The notes below the pieces were generated by a model, which had not been told where the DNA came from, ran no database searches, and saw only the letters and a list, made by a program, of their open reading frames with translations. Below, one piece after another: positions 33,086 to 42,539 of a DNA stretch of 64,000 nt. The DNA comes from Acidobacteriota bacterium (GTDB lineage: Bacteria; Acidobacteriota; Terriglobia; Acidiferrales; UBA7541): contig QHYH01000106.1 of assembly GCA_003223215.1 (NCBI GenBank), positions 1 through 64,000 of the forward strand. Direction: 5' to 3'. How positions within the stretch are numbered: the first letter of the stretch is position 1; each line of letters starts with the position of its first letter. The position numbers were made by a program, and so were the translations under genes.

Positions 33086-33406
33086 TCAGATGTAAAAATC
33101 CAACAGAAAAAGCAGCAGGCCGACGAGGAGGAGCACAGCGCCGCCATTGATGCGCGTCTCGGAAAGCCGCGAAAGCGAATTCAGGAGGTAATGCGGAACG
33201 GATTTGAAGCGGGAATCCGAGCGGGGGATATAGAAAGGGCCGGCGGGAGTGTAACGTGAAAAGCTGCGCTGGAAAAAGGAAATCTCGTCCTGGATCCACA
33301 GCAAGAAGTTGTTCCGGTTGCGCCACACAAGGACGGCGCCAAAAAGAAAAAGCAAATAACCGCAAAACGTAAGAAGCCCGAGCGTCGGGCCGGCTCCCCA
33401 GAACAT
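33086..33406 (-). CDS. Two-helix membrane protein, hypothetical
   Basis: Protein of 106 residues: an N-terminal helix (TLGLLTFCGYLLFLFGAVLV), a polar middle with RNRNNFLLWIQDEISFFQRS and YTPAGPFYIPRSDSRFK, and a C-terminal helix (NGGAVLLLVGLLLFLLDFYI). The composition and hydrophobic ends argue for a real membrane protein, but I know no family. It lies between greA and iaaA on the same strand, 49 bp below the greA stop. Confidence 0.55.
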   Translation of the reverse strand: MFWGAGPTLGLLTFCGYLLFLFGAVLVWRNRNNFLLWIQDEISFFQRSFSRYTPAGPFYIPRSDSRFKSVPHYLLNSLSRLSETRINGGAVLLLVGLLLFLLDFYI

Positions 33407-33455
33407 AAGGCCCCCAGTGCTGGCGGGACGAGAAACAAGACCAACAGAAAGAAGG

Positions 33456-33941
33456 TTACTCGCCGTCGTGAATGGTTACAAGCTCAACGATCTCAAATTC
33501 CTTCTTGCCCGCAGGCGTGGCAACTTCGATCTCATCGCCGACCCTGCGGTTGAGCAGGGCACGGCCGATCGGCGAGGTCGTAGAGATGAGGCCTTTTTCG
33601 GCGTCGACCTCTTCGCTACTGACCAGCTTATATTCCACCTTCACGTCGCGAGCGACGTCGAGAACCACGACGCGCGAGCCGTACCCGGAGCGGTCTTTGG
33701 GGATATTGTTGAGGTTGAGCATGCCGAGGTCGCCCATACGCTTCTTGAGTTGTGCAATCTTGGCGTTGACGTAGGTCTGGCGCTCCTTGGCGAATTTGTA
33801 TTCTGCGTTTTCGGATAGGTCGCCGTGCGCGCGAGCGACGGCGATTTCCTTGGGAAGCTCGATGTTGAGCTCGTGGGAGAGCTGCTCGATTTCTTCCTGG
33901 AGTTTTCTCTTAATTTTTGCCAGTGGATCAGACATGGTCAT
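33456..33941 (-). CDS. greA: Transcription elongation factor GreA/GreB family
   Basis: Cytoplasmic protein of 161 residues that rescues backtracked RNA polymerase by stimulating transcript cleavage. The N-terminal coiled coil carries the acidic tip motif ARAHGDLSENAEYKFAKERQ, and the C-terminal FKBP-like domain shows GSRVVVLD, YKLVSSEEVDAEKGLISTTS, PIGRALLNRRVGDEIEVATP and GKKEFEIVEL. ATG 33941 or 33935 (MTMSDP) is the natural start; the frame extends to 34154 with unrelated codons. The extended spacer IPKDRSGYG is typical of GreA-like proteins outside the enterobacteria. Confidence 0.9.
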   Translation of the reverse strand: MTMSDPLAKIKRKLQEEIEQLSHELNIELPKEIAVARAHGDLSENAEYKFAKERQTYVNAKIAQLKKRMGDLGMLNLNNIPKDRSGYGSRVVVLDVARDVKVEYKLVSSEEVDAEKGLISTTSPIGRALLNRRVGDEIEVATPAGKKEFEIVELVTIHDGE

Positions 33942-34391
33942 GTGCTTGCCGCGGACGCGCATCCCGGCGGCCGATTCAAACCCCTTGAAAAAGACCGCGG
34001 AGTCCGGATAGCACGGAAGGTGCCCCAGGACTCCGCTCAAATAAACATTATAGATGTGAAAAGGGGATGCCACAAGAGGAGACGACAAAACAAAGCGTGA
34101 ACAGGAGTAAGGAGCCGAACAGGCAAGGAATTCGGAGGTATAGCCAACCCTCATTGCGCTCAGGGATCGGTTTGCCTAGCTTCTAGGTATCACCAGCAGA
34201 AGAAACGGTTGCCTGACAACGGTCTCCGCATCCGATACCGAATTGAACATTTCCTGCTACGCGCCTGTGTCATTCCGCCGACTTCGGATAAAATCGCGTG
34301 CTGCGAGCGGCTCGCCGCCGGCAGTGCCAGCCGACTTGCCACTCCCCTTGCACCGGGGGAGGAAGAATCCGCGCAGGGTTGAGGTGAAAGT

Positions 34392-36230
34392 ATGAGTGGT
34401 CGACCGTGGGCAGTCGCAGCGGTTGTTTTTTTGAGCTTGAGCGCACAACGGGTCGAAGCACAGCAGCGCCGCGAACGCGAACCGAACAGCGTCTACGCCG
34501 AGCGCCGCGCGAAGCTGGCTTCCCAGGTTGACGCGCCCATCATCCTCTGGGGCTTCACGGGCCGAGAAGAAATCTCTCAGGATTACGTTTTTGCGCAGGA
34601 AGAGAATTTCTATTACTTGACCGGGCACAACGAAGAAGGCGCGGGCCTCATCTTGCTCCCGCCGGCTCAGGGCAACCACGCGGCACCGGCAGACGCGTCC
34701 TTGAACGGGCAGCGGGGAATCCTTTTTCTTCCGCCGAAGAGCCCCGATAAAGAAAAATGGAACGGCGTCCGTATGTCGTCTTCGGATCCCGGCATCGAGG
34801 CGCGCACAGGGTTCCCGAGCGTAAAGTCGTTCCCCGAGATGCGCGCCACGGTAGAAAACCTCGCCAAGCTCTATCCGACCCTCTACACCATTCTTCCTTA
34901 CAACACAGAACTCGGTGGATATCCACATGAAAAGGCGGTCGTCGATTGGCTTCAGCTTGCCGCGCCGCAGGCCAAGCTCAAAGACGTTCGCGGGCAGATC
35001 GCAGCGATGCGCCCGATCAAGTCTCCCGGAGAAATTGCGTTCCTGAAGCGGGCCATCGATTTGTCGCTGGATGCGCAGCTCGAAGCCATGAAAATGATGC
35101 GCCCGGGCCTGTACGAATATCAGGTGTCGGCAAAAATGGTGGAAGTACACGCCATGGGCGGATCGGAAAGAGAAGGATACGCACCGATTGTCGGCGCGGG
35201 GCCGAATTCGACCGCGCTGCACTACGACAATCTTTCGCGCAAGATTGAAAATGGCGAGATCGTCGTCCTCGATGTCGGAGCGCAATATTCCGGCTATTCC
35301 GCGGACATCACCCGCACGCTTCCCGCGGGCGGCAGGTTCACAGCGCGCCAGCGTGAAATCTACGAAATCGTTCTTGGCGCGCAAAACGCGGCGCTCGCAG
35401 CTCTCAAGCCCGGCGCGCATTTTTCTTGCAGCGGCAAGAAAGATGGGCTGATGAACATCGCCTACGACTATATCAACTCGCACGGGAAAGACCGCGAGGG
35501 CAGGCCGCTCGGCCAATATTTCATTCATGGCCTGGGCCACCATATCGGCCTCAACGTACACGATCCGGGCGACCATTGCAGCCCGCTGCAGCCGGGAATG
35601 GTGGTCACCGTCGAACCGGGCATCTACATTCCCGAAGAGAATCTGGGCGTGCGCATTGAAGACGACGTGCTCGTCACCGACTCCGGCTACCAGCTGCTCA
35701 GCGAGCGACTGCCACGCGATCCAGACGAAATCGAAAGAATCATGGCGGAAGGGGCGAAGCCCCATGCCACCGGAGAGCACGCTTCTGCCGGCTGCGATTT
35801 AAACGCTTCTGAGGGCACCGAGACGGCTGAGGAAATCAAGAACCTCATTGCGAAATATGCGACATCGGTTAGCGACGCCGATGCCGCCCTGGCCTCCCAG
35901 ATTTGGTGGAATTCCCCTGAGGCCTCGTTCATTCATCCTTTGGGGCATGAACAGGGATTCGAGCAGATCAAACAAAATGTGTACACGCGGCTGATGGGCG
36001 GGATGTTCTCCGAGCGGAAGCTCAGCGTTCACGACGTCGCGGTGCAGATGCTCGGCGACGCTGCCGTGGCGGAGTTCTATTGGGATTTCACCGCCAAGCT
36101 TCGCAAGGATGGTTCTCCGGTAACGACGCGCGGCCGGGAAACGCAGGTATATCGAAAAATGCCTGACGGCTGGCGGCTCGTCCACGTGCATTATTCGGGA
36201 ATGCCCGTCACTGAGGACCGCGGCTTTTGA
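34392..36230 (+). CDS. Exported aminopeptidase P family protein fused to a SnoaL-like domain
   Basis: Secreted M24 metallopeptidase of 612 residues, expected to remove N-terminal residues ahead of proline. A signal peptide (WAVAAVVFLSLSAQRVEA) precedes the AMP-N domain (about 35-215) and the pita-bread domain. Metal ligands read as Asp294 and Asp305 (DVGAQYSGYSADITRT), His383 (GLGHHIGLNVHD), Glu408 (VEPGIY) and Glu423 (RIEDD). From about residue 475 a second domain begins (AEEIKNLIAKYATSVSDADA, then AVAEFYWDFTAK and RGRETQVYRKMPDGWRLVHV), which is the cone-shaped SnoaL/DUF4440-like fold. Stop TGA 36228-36230 lies inside the insertion target of an IS605-like relic. GAGGTGAAAG precedes the ATG. 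Confidence 0.87.
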   Translation: MSGRPWAVAAVVFLSLSAQRVEAQQRREREPNSVYAERRAKLASQVDAPIILWGFTGREEISQDYVFAQEENFYYLTGHNEEGAGLILLPPAQGNHAAPADASLNGQRGILFLPPKSPDKEKWNGVRMSSSDPGIEARTGFPSVKSFPEMRATVENLAKLYPTLYTILPYNTELGGYPHEKAVVDWLQLAAPQAKLKDVRGQIAAMRPIKSPGEIAFLKRAIDLSLDAQLEAMKMMRPGLYEYQVSAKMVEVHAMGGSEREGYAPIVGAGPNSTALHYDNLSRKIENGEIVVLDVGAQYSGYSADITRTLPAGGRFTARQREIYEIVLGAQNAALAALKPGAHFSCSGKKDGLMNIAYDYINSHGKDREGRPLGQYFIHGLGHHIGLNVHDPGDHCSPLQPGMVVTVEPGIYIPEENLGVRIEDDVLVTDSGYQLLSERLPRDPDEIERIMAEGAKPHATGEHASAGCDLNASEGTETAEEIKNLIAKYATSVSDADAALASQIWWNSPEASFIHPLGHEQGFEQIKQNVYTRLMGGMFSERKLSVHDVAVQMLGDAAVAEFYWDFTAKLRKDGSPVTTRGRETQVYRKMPDGWRLVHVHYSGMPVTEDRGF

Positions 36231-36457
36231 CATTCTCCCCGCCCTTAAAAAAGGGCGAGGATTCCTACGAAGCCTGGTTTGGTTTCAACCAGAGCACTTT
36301 CGGCGGGTTCCTGTTTCATCGATGGGCCTTGCTGCGCCGCATCTCCGCAGGCTTCACATCGGGCCTGCCCGGCCCTAGCTAGGTCTTGCGACAAAAGAAC
36401 GATACACCAAAACCTGCGCCTTATATCCCCATTCTCAAGAACGGAGCCTTACGGCGC
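36231..36457. mobile_element. Non-autonomous IS605-like relic, copy 1
   Basis: It starts with TTGAC followed by ATTCTCCCCGCC, a hairpin (CGCCCTTAAAAAAGGGCG) and GAGGATTCCTACG, and ends around CCTTATATCC and a decayed hairpin before TTACGGC. These are the known kinds of left and right end of IS605-family elements (palindromic subterminal hairpins, TTGAC-type target, no inverted repeats). There is no tnpA or tnpB. A related copy lies at 61383-61612. The insertion abuts the stop codon of the aminopeptidase gene. Confidence 0.65.
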
Positions 36458-36670
36458 ATCTGCTATTATAAAGGGGAGGGTGGTCTGGGGGCTCGTTGCG
36501 GGGACGAAAATCAGGAAGGTTTGCGCCTGGGCTTCAGGAAAAGCCAACCTCGCAATAGATATAGGAAATCTGGGGAATCGGCGATGGCCGCCATACCGGG
36601 CCAAAGCAGTCGAAAGCAATACGGTGCCGAAGCCAGCGACGAAAGCGCGACAAAGCGAAGAAGGCGGTGA

Positions 36671-36700
36671 TTGACCGCGCGGAATCGAGCCATTTATACT
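36671..36700 (+). promoter_or_regulatory. Sigma-70 promoter of efp
   Basis: TTGACC at 36671-36676 and TATACT at 36695-36700, 18 bp apart. It would give a leader of about 140 nt containing a perfect hairpin CCCTGCT-TCG-AGCAGGG (36748-36764). I see no gene between the IS605-like relic and efp. Confidence 0.65.
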
Positions 36701-36848
36701 GTTGCTTCGCGCTGGAGCTTACAAGGCGCCGGCGTGCCTCGCGCCTGCCCTGCTTCGAGCAGGGAAGCTGCGGCAGGCAGGTCATTCCGGATGAGGCCAC
36801 CATCCTGGCCCGCCTGAATTTCCGAAACCGAAACTTCTCAGGGAGCCT

Positions 36849-37418
36849 ATGAGCAGCGTCAAGGCCACACAACTTCGCCCCGGCATGGTCATCCAGCACG
36901 AGGGCCAGCTTTTCACCGTGTTCAGCACGGAGCACCGCACGCCCGGAAACAAGCGCGGGTCCATGCAGACGCGCATGAAGAATCTCAAAACCGGGGCGAT
37001 TATCGATTACCGCTTCCGCGCCGAAGAATTTATCGAACGCGCCATTCTCGATGAAATTGAGTTTGAGTATCTCTACAACGATGGTGACAACTTTCACTTC
37101 ATGAACACGCAGACGTACGAGCAGATGCACCTCACGCGCGAGCAGCTCGGCGAAACGGTCTACTATCTGATTCCCAACACGGTTGTTAGCGTCGAATTCT
37201 TCGACAACAAACCCATCGGTGTGGCCCTGCCGGACACCATGGACCTAAAGGTCACACAGACTGAGCCAACGTTGCAAAAGGCCACCGCCAGCGCAGTGAT
37301 GAAGCCTGCGACACTCGAAACCGGCCTGGTCGTGCAAGTTCCGCCGTTCGTGAATGAAGGCGACAAGATCAAAGTGGATACTTCGGAAGCTCGCTACGTG
37401 CAGCGCGTGGAGTCATGA
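36849..37418 (+). CDS. efp: Elongation factor P
   Basis: Translation factor of 189 residues that enters the ribosomal E site and rescues stalling at polyproline. All three beta domains are present: ATQLRPGMVIQHEGQLFTVF, then the tip loop, IERAILDEIEFEYLYNDGDN, FMNTQTYEQMHL, and the C-terminal signature PATLETGLVVQVPPFVNEGD. The domain-I tip reads RTPGNKRGSM: Asn34 stands where many bacteria have a modified Lys or Arg, with Lys35-Arg36 next to it. ATG 36849 has GGGAG 3 nt upstream. It is a single-gene unit between its own promoter and a strong terminator. Confidence 0.95.
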   Translation: MSSVKATQLRPGMVIQHEGQLFTVFSTEHRTPGNKRGSMQTRMKNLKTGAIIDYRFRAEEFIERAILDEIEFEYLYNDGDNFHFMNTQTYEQMHLTREQLGETVYYLIPNTVVSVEFFDNKPIGVALPDTMDLKVTQTEPTLQKATASAVMKPATLETGLVVQVPPFVNEGDKIKVDTSEARYVQRVES

Positions 37419-37518
37419 ATTTTTCCGTTCCTTAAACGGAAGACCAAGAACTGACGCTTTTGAACCTTTCCGCCTCCGCAGCTAATTTCGGCGTAAGCGG
37501 GAATTAGATGAGGCTGAA

Positions 37519-37553
37519 GGCGCCCCGGTGAAAACCGGGGCGCCCTTTTTTTT
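37519..37553. terminator. Terminator between convergent efp and purB
   Basis: A perfect 11-bp stem GGCGCCCCGGT / ACCGGGGCGCC with loop GAAA is followed by C and eight T on the plus strand. Its symmetry may also serve purB from the other side. Confidence 0.92.
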
Positions 37554-37615
37554 GCCTCGAAACTTTGTGGAATCTTGGTCTCTCCCGGCGGGCAAGCTCT
37601 TGACGCGCCTCAAGT

Positions 37616-38956
37616 CTAGTTGCCAGATCCCGCAGCCGACTTTTCGCCGGGAGGATGCGGACCGAATACACGGTCGAAGATGGCGTCCACGTAACGAAGC
37701 TGGCGATGGAGATCGAATGTGTGCGCCAGAGCTTTCGCATCGAGGTATTTTGCAATTCGCTTATCGGCGGCAATGCGCTCGCGAAAGCTCGTGTCTGTTT
37801 CCCAAGCCGCCATGGCGTTTTCCTGCACGGCCTTATAGGCATCGTCGCGCGGCATGCCGCCTTCCACGAGGTCTTGCAGCAACTGGCCCGAAAAAACGAG
37901 GCCGTGCGTGGATTCCAGGTTTCGCAACATGCGCTCGGGGAACACGCGCATCTGGCCCACGATGGTGATCATCTTCGAAAGCATGTAATCCACGAGGATC
38001 GTGGAGTCGGGAAGAATCACGCGCTCGACGGAGCTGTGCGAAATGTCGCGCTCGTGCCACAACGCCACGTTTTCGAACGCGGCGAGCATGTTCGAACGCA
38101 CCAGCCTCGCCAAACCGCAGATTTGCTCGCAACTCACGGGATTGCGCTTGTGGGGCATGGCGGAGCTGCCGCGCTGCCCTTCGCTGAAAGGCTCTTCCGC
38201 TTCGCGGACTTCCGTGCGCTGCAAATGCCGGATTTCAAGCGCGATTCGTTCGAGGGCTGCGCCGACGTGCGCCAGCGCGCTGAGATATTGCGCATGGCGG
38301 TCGCGCTGAATCACCTGTGATGCCACGGGGGCGACGCCGAGGCCCAGCCGCTTGCAGATTCGCTCTTCGATTTCCGGGCCGAGATGCGAAGCTGTGCCCA
38401 CGGCACCGGAGATTTTTCCCACGGCCATCTGTGCCGCGGCATTGCGGAAACGCTCGATGTTACGCTGGTTTTCAGAGAACCAGTTAGCGATCTTCAAGCC
38501 AAAGGTGATGGGTTCCGCGTGGATGCCGTGCGTGCGGCCGATTTGCGGCGTGTGGCGGAATTCGTGCGCGCGGAGGTCGAGAATTTCTCCGAACATCACC
38601 AGGCCCCGCTCGATCAATTTCGAGGCATCGCGAACCTGCAGCGCCTGCGCGGTGTCCACCACGTCGTTCGAGGTCATGCCGTAGTGCAGCCAGCGGGCCA
38701 CGGCAGGATCGCCGATCGATTCACCCACAGCCATGGTGAAGGCGATGACGTCGTGCTTCACACGCGCTTCAAGTTCATGGATGCGCGCGACATCTATCTT
38801 GGCCCGCGTGCGGATCGCTGCGGCCGCTTCTTTTGGCACCTGGCCCGTTTCCGCGAGAGTTTCGGCAGCGGCGATTTCTACCTCAAGCCACCTGGCGAAG
38901 CGGTTCGCGTCACTCCAGACATGGCCCATCTCCGGGCGCGTGTAGCGTGGTAGCAA
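37616..38956 (-). CDS. purB: Adenylosuccinate lyase
   Basis: Cytoplasmic enzyme of 446 residues that releases fumarate in two steps of purine synthesis (SAICAR to AICAR and adenylosuccinate to AMP). The superfamily signature GSSAMPHKRNP is at residues 263-273, with MTSNDVVDTA and GRTHGIHAEPITFG (His143) upstream. Length is normal for the short bacterial type. The start codon is TTG at 38956, supported by AGGAG 6 nt upstream and by the conserved beginning LPRYTRPEMGHVWSDANRF. It converges on efp across the shared terminator. Confidence 0.95.
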   Translation of the reverse strand: MLPRYTRPEMGHVWSDANRFARWLEVEIAAAETLAETGQVPKEAAAAIRTRAKIDVARIHELEARVKHDVIAFTMAVGESIGDPAVARWLHYGMTSNDVVDTAQALQVRDASKLIERGLVMFGEILDLRAHEFRHTPQIGRTHGIHAEPITFGLKIANWFSENQRNIERFRNAAAQMAVGKISGAVGTASHLGPEIEERICKRLGLGVAPVASQVIQRDRHAQYLSALAHVGAALERIALEIRHLQRTEVREAEEPFSEGQRGSSAMPHKRNPVSCEQICGLARLVRSNMLAAFENVALWHERDISHSSVERVILPDSTILVDYMLSKMITIVGQMRVFPERMLRNLESTHGLVFSGQLLQDLVEGGMPRDDAYKAVQENAMAAWETDTSFRERIAADKRIAKYLDAKALAHTFDLHRQLRYVDAIFDRVFGPHPPGEKSAAGSGN

Positions 38957-39335
38957 GTCCCTCTCCTAAACGGAAAACAAGAGAATGTGGATGCCTGACA
39001 GAATTTCCCAATACTCCATGATACCTCAGATGGCCCCGGGGGCCGCGCCCGAGGGTTAAAAGGGCTGTCCGAATTTGGGATGAAAGAATCGCGCAAGCGG
39101 GCATCGGGGAACCTGTGCCGGGACGCAAAACAAGCCAGGCCCATGAAGACAAAGGGGTTGCAGGTCGTTGGCAAGGGGCACGCCGGCTGCTCCGAAACAA
39201 GGATGTAGGATGTCTACAGGGCATGGGGGTAGAATGTCGACGGCCTGAAGGTGACGAAAAAGGGATGGCCGCGTCTGAAAGAAACATAAGACCCTCGGGA
39301 CGGGTCGCTCGCGAATGAATCGAGGTGAATCGAGG
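38957..39335. other. Intergenic region between purB and padR
   Basis: No gene recognised. The right half contains the tandem boxes at 39205-39241 described separately and the leader of padR. Confidence 0.5.
39205..39241. promoter_or_regulatory. Tandem boxes upstream of padR, candidate autoregulatory operator
   Basis: GTAGGATGTCTAC (39205-39217) and GTAGAATGTCGAC (39229-39241) share 11 of 13 bases and are 24 bp apart, about two helical turns. Each has dyad symmetry: the first, extended by one base on each side, is TGTAG-N5-CTACA. They lie about 95 bp before the padR start, where a dimeric PadR or BlaI-like repressor could bind. Confidence 0.45.
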
Positions 39336-39692
39336 ATGCCAGAGAAAAAGGAACGGTATCAGAACCGGATTGAACTGCTGCAGGGCACACTGGACCTTTT
39401 GATTTTGCAGACACTGCAATGGGGGCCGCAGCACGGCTACGGCATTAGCGTGGCCATTCGCAACCGCTCCGGCGAGATTCTGCAGGTGGACACGGGCTCA
39501 CTCTATCCGGCCCTGCACCGGCTGGAGAAACAGAGGTGGATCAAGGCGGAATGGAAGGTTTCGGAGAACAAGCAGCGGGCGAAATACTACCGGCTCACCG
39601 CAGCCGGAAAGAAGCAGTTGAGCCGGGAACTTTCGAAGTGGTCGCAGCTCTCGGATGCCATGGCCGGCGTGCTAAACCCGGACGAGACTTAA
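39336..39692 (+). CDS. PadR-family transcriptional regulator
   Basis: Winged-helix DNA-binding protein of 118 residues. It shows the usual PadR core: [60 protein letters not shown], and a C-terminal dimerisation helix after [18 protein letters not shown]. This is the short PadR subtype that precedes ADOP permease genes in acidobacteria. It lies 43 bp upstream of the first permease on the same strand and probably represses the cluster. ATG 39336 is preferred over 39315 because the conserved part starts there with GAGG upstream. Confidence 0.9.
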   Translation: MPEKKERYQNRIELLQGTLDLLILQTLQWGPQHGYGISVAIRNRSGEILQVDTGSLYPALHRLEKQRWIKAEWKVSENKQRAKYYRLTAAGKKQLSRELSKWSQLSDAMAGVLNPDET

Positions 39693-39735
39693 GCCGATTA
39701 GCCATTGGCAAAAGAAACGATTTGGTGAGAACTCG

Positions 39736-42387
39736 ATGATCTTCTGGCGCAGGAAAACCCACGAGACGGAGCTCGACGAGGAACTGCGGACGCACTTGAG
39801 CATGGCCGCACAGACTCGCATGGAGCGCGGCGTAGACCCGGAAGAGGCGGAACGCGCGGCACGGGGGGAGTTCGGAAACGTGGGTTTGGTGAAAGAAGCG
39901 ACGCGCGACGCATGGGGAGGGAGATGGCTCGGGGACTTACTCGACGACACGCGGTACGGCTTGCGGATGCTAGGGAAGAATCCGGGATTTACCGCCGTGG
40001 CCATGCTGACTCTGGCGCTGGGGATTGGCTCCAACACGGCAGTCTTCTCTTTGATTGACGCTTTGCTGCTGCGCAGCCTTGCGGTTCCGGCGCCTCGGGA
40101 GCTCGTGCACATCTCCTTCGGTCCCCCCGGGACGAAAGGACCTCTCTCTGGTCCGATGTTCGACCGCCTCCGCGAACGGCAAAGCGCGTTCACTGACCTT
40201 TTCGCCTGGAAGAATGGCCCCATGGTTCTGACAGAGAAAGATGCTGCGCGTCCCATTACAGGCGCGTACGCAACCGGCTCAGCGTTCCCTACTTTGAAAC
40301 TCAAGCCGCGCCTTGGCCGCTTGCTAAATTGGCAGGACGATGAGCCCGACGCCAGCTCGAACGGAATTGCTGCAGTGATCAGCGAAGCCTTCTGGATCGA
40401 ACATTTTGGCGGAGACCCCCGCGTGCTGGGGCAACCGATCACTGTTGACGGAGGAACGGCCACCATCGTTGGCGTCATGCCACGCTCGTTCAACGGCATT
40501 ACCGTCGATTATGCCCCGCAAGTGGTGCTGCCTTTCGCCTTTGATGTAGCGCTCCGCGGAAAATCTTCGTGTCGTTTTCGAGCCAGCTGCTGGTTTCATG
40601 CCATGGGGCGCCTCAAACCCGGCCTCGGCTTTGCGCAAGCCAGAGCGAACCTCTCGACCATTGCCGGCGACGTACTGAAGGAATCCCTCCCGTCGAATTA
40701 CGAGCGCGTGGACTATTTGCGCAAAGGAATACTGTCCCTTACCCCGGGCCGTACCGGCAATTCTCCTTTGGGAGAAGTTTACGGCCGAGAACTCTGGACG
40801 CTGCAGGCACTGGTCGGTTTGCTGATGATCATTTGTTGCGCCAATTTGGCGAGCCTCGAGCTGTCACGCACGCTGAACCGGCAGCACGAACTTGTTGTAC
40901 GGAGCGCGCTCGGCGCTGGGCGGTTGCGGCTGGTGCGACAGCTCGTTGCCGAGAGCGCCATCCTCGCCTTTGCTGGTGCAACAGCCGGGATCGTGCTGTC
41001 GCAGTGGATGAGCGCGCTGCTCGTCGGTTATATCGAGCAGTCGGACTTTCCCGTGTTCCTCGATTTGCGCCCCGATACGGCCACTCTTGCCGCAACCATT
41101 GCTCTTGCCACGCTCACCGTGATTCTTACGGGAGCCTTGCCGGCGCTCACCCTGACGCGCGTGCACACGGAAGAGATGTTGCGTTCGGGAGCACAGCGAA
41201 CCGTTGCGCGCAAAAGGCATCCCTTTGCCGCAAGCCTGCTGCCCGTTCAGGTTGCGCTTTCGCTCCTGCTCGCGTCGCTTGCGCTGCTTTTCGCCATCAG
41301 CACGGGAAAGCTTCTCCGCATGGACCCCGGCTTTCGGGTCAAGGGTATAACCCTATTCGGCGTCGATTTCGAGCGTCGTCCCGAAAAAAGCGAAGCGCGG
41401 CTCGACTTGCATCGCCGGATGCTTGAGGCGCTCCGGCAAGCCCCTGGCGTAGAAGCCGCGAGCGTGATTGCGGCTCGTCCCTTGGGAGACGGCGGGATGG
41501 ATGAAAGTGCCGCCCCGGTTGAAGGAAACGGGCCGGAATCCAGGCATTTGTTCGAGAATGTCGTGGGACCGGGGTACTTTCAAACGGCAGGGACACAGGT
41601 TCTCGCAGGCCGGGAATTCTCGCAGTTCGACCGCCTCGGCGCAACTCCGGTGTGTATCTTGAATGAGGCCGCGGCGAGCTTTTTCTTCCCGCGGCAAAGC
41701 GCGCTCGGCAAACACGTTCGTTCTACCGAGCCCAACGCGGCACGAGCTACTTGCGAAGTCATTGCTGTTGTGGCCGATGCCAAATATCTATCTCTTCGCG
41801 AGCCCGCGCCCCCGACGATTTACTACCCCTACGAGCAACTTCCGAGCTTTAATTGGGTAGGATTCATAACCCGTAGCCACGATACTTCCGCCGCCGTCGC
41901 TGCCTTCAAGAATGCATTGAGCCGCTTAGCTCCGGACACGCCGCTGTTGCCGCCCATCACCATGCAACGTCAGCTGGAAGATTCGATCGGTAAAGAGCGG
42001 CTGACCGCGGCATTGTCCCTCTTCTTCGGAGGTTTAGCTTTGTTGCTGACTTCGATAGGGCTTTACGGGCTGGAAAGCCAACGTGTGGCACAGCGCACCG
42101 CGGAGATTGGGCTGCGCATGGCTCTAGGGGCGCAGGGGAAAGACATGCTTTGGTTCATTCTGCGTGAAGCCGGCGTGGTTTTCGCCATCGGCGTGCCCAT
42201 CGGCCTGGCGCTAACCTTTGCGGCATCGCATTTCATTGGCGCCTTGTTATATGAGATCTCGCCCCTCGATCCGCGAATTCATTTTGTCACCGTCTTGATT
42301 TTGCTCGGCGCAGGATTCCTCGCCTCGTTCATCCCCGCGCGGCGGGCGATGAGTGTCGATCCCATGGTCGCGCTGAGATACGAGTAA
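39736..42387 (+). CDS. ADOP-type MacB-like ABC permease 1
   Basis: Integral membrane protein of 883 residues of the acidobacterial duplicated orphan permease type, without its own ATPase gene. The N-terminal motif [20 protein letters not shown], then [16 protein letters not shown], is the ADOP-specific soluble region. [20 protein letters not shown] with [20 protein letters not shown] marks the first transmembrane helix, then comes the MacB-like periplasmic core, FtsX-like helices around [20 protein letters not shown] and again at the C-terminus ([20 protein letters not shown]), ending [11 protein letters not shown]. It may act in envelope export or mechanotransmission with an ATPase encoded elsewhere. 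Its last codons lie in a 53-bp block repeated exactly at the end of permease 2. Confidence 0.9.
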   Translation: MIFWRRKTHETELDEELRTHLSMAAQTRMERGVDPEEAERAARGEFGNVGLVKEATRDAWGGRWLGDLLDDTRYGLRMLGKNPGFTAVAMLTLALGIGSNTAVFSLIDALLLRSLAVPAPRELVHISFGPPGTKGPLSGPMFDRLRERQSAFTDLFAWKNGPMVLTEKDAARPITGAYATGSAFPTLKLKPRLGRLLNWQDDEPDASSNGIAAVISEAFWIEHFGGDPRVLGQPITVDGGTATIVGVMPRSFNGITVDYAPQVVLPFAFDVALRGKSSCRFRASCWFHAMGRLKPGLGFAQARANLSTIAGDVLKESLPSNYERVDYLRKGILSLTPGRTGNSPLGEVYGRELWTLQALVGLLMIICCANLASLELSRTLNRQHELVVRSALGAGRLRLVRQLVAESAILAFAGATAGIVLSQWMSALLVGYIEQSDFPVFLDLRPDTATLAATIALATLTVILTGALPALTLTRVHTEEMLRSGAQRTVARKRHPFAASLLPVQVALSLLLASLALLFAISTGKLLRMDPGFRVKGITLFGVDFERRPEKSEARLDLHRRMLEALRQAPGVEAASVIAARPLGDGGMDESAAPVEGNGPESRHLFENVVGPGYFQTAGTQVLAGREFSQFDRLGATPVCILNEAAASFFFPRQSALGKHVRSTEPNAARATCEVIAVVADAKYLSLREPAPPTIYYPYEQLPSFNWVGFITRSHDTSAAVAAFKNALSRLAPDTPLLPPITMQRQLEDSIGKERLTAALSLFFGGLALLLTSIGLYGLESQRVAQRTAEIGLRMALGAQGKDMLWFILREAGVVFAIGVPIGLALTFAASHFIGALLYEISPLDPRIHFVTVLILLGAGFLASFIPARRAMSVDPMVALRYE

Positions 42388-42539
42388 CCCATGGCTCTCG
42401 GAGAGCCACAACGAAGGATGAAAATGGACCCAGGCACCTATGCTTTGTTTTCAACGCGATAGGCAGCTATTTTCATAGGAGTGAGGAGAAATGCCAAGAA
42501 AGTCACGAGGAAAGAGCATGCTCCTGCTGAGGTGACGGA
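42373..42539 (+). repeat. Duplicated gene end and spacer, copy 1
   Basis: The 53 bases 42373-42425 are identical to 45138-45190. They cover the last codons of the permease gene, a small hairpin GGCTCTC-GGA-GAGCC and GAAGGATGAAAAT. Further homologous blocks are AGCTATTTTCATAGGAGTGAG and the region before the next start codon. The two spacers therefore arose by duplication of a permease-plus-spacer unit. Confidence 0.8.

Noticed and set aside
34257-35780. 507-codon minus-strand frame
   Set aside because: Antisense to the aminopeptidase P gene, which has all metal ligands in the plus frame.
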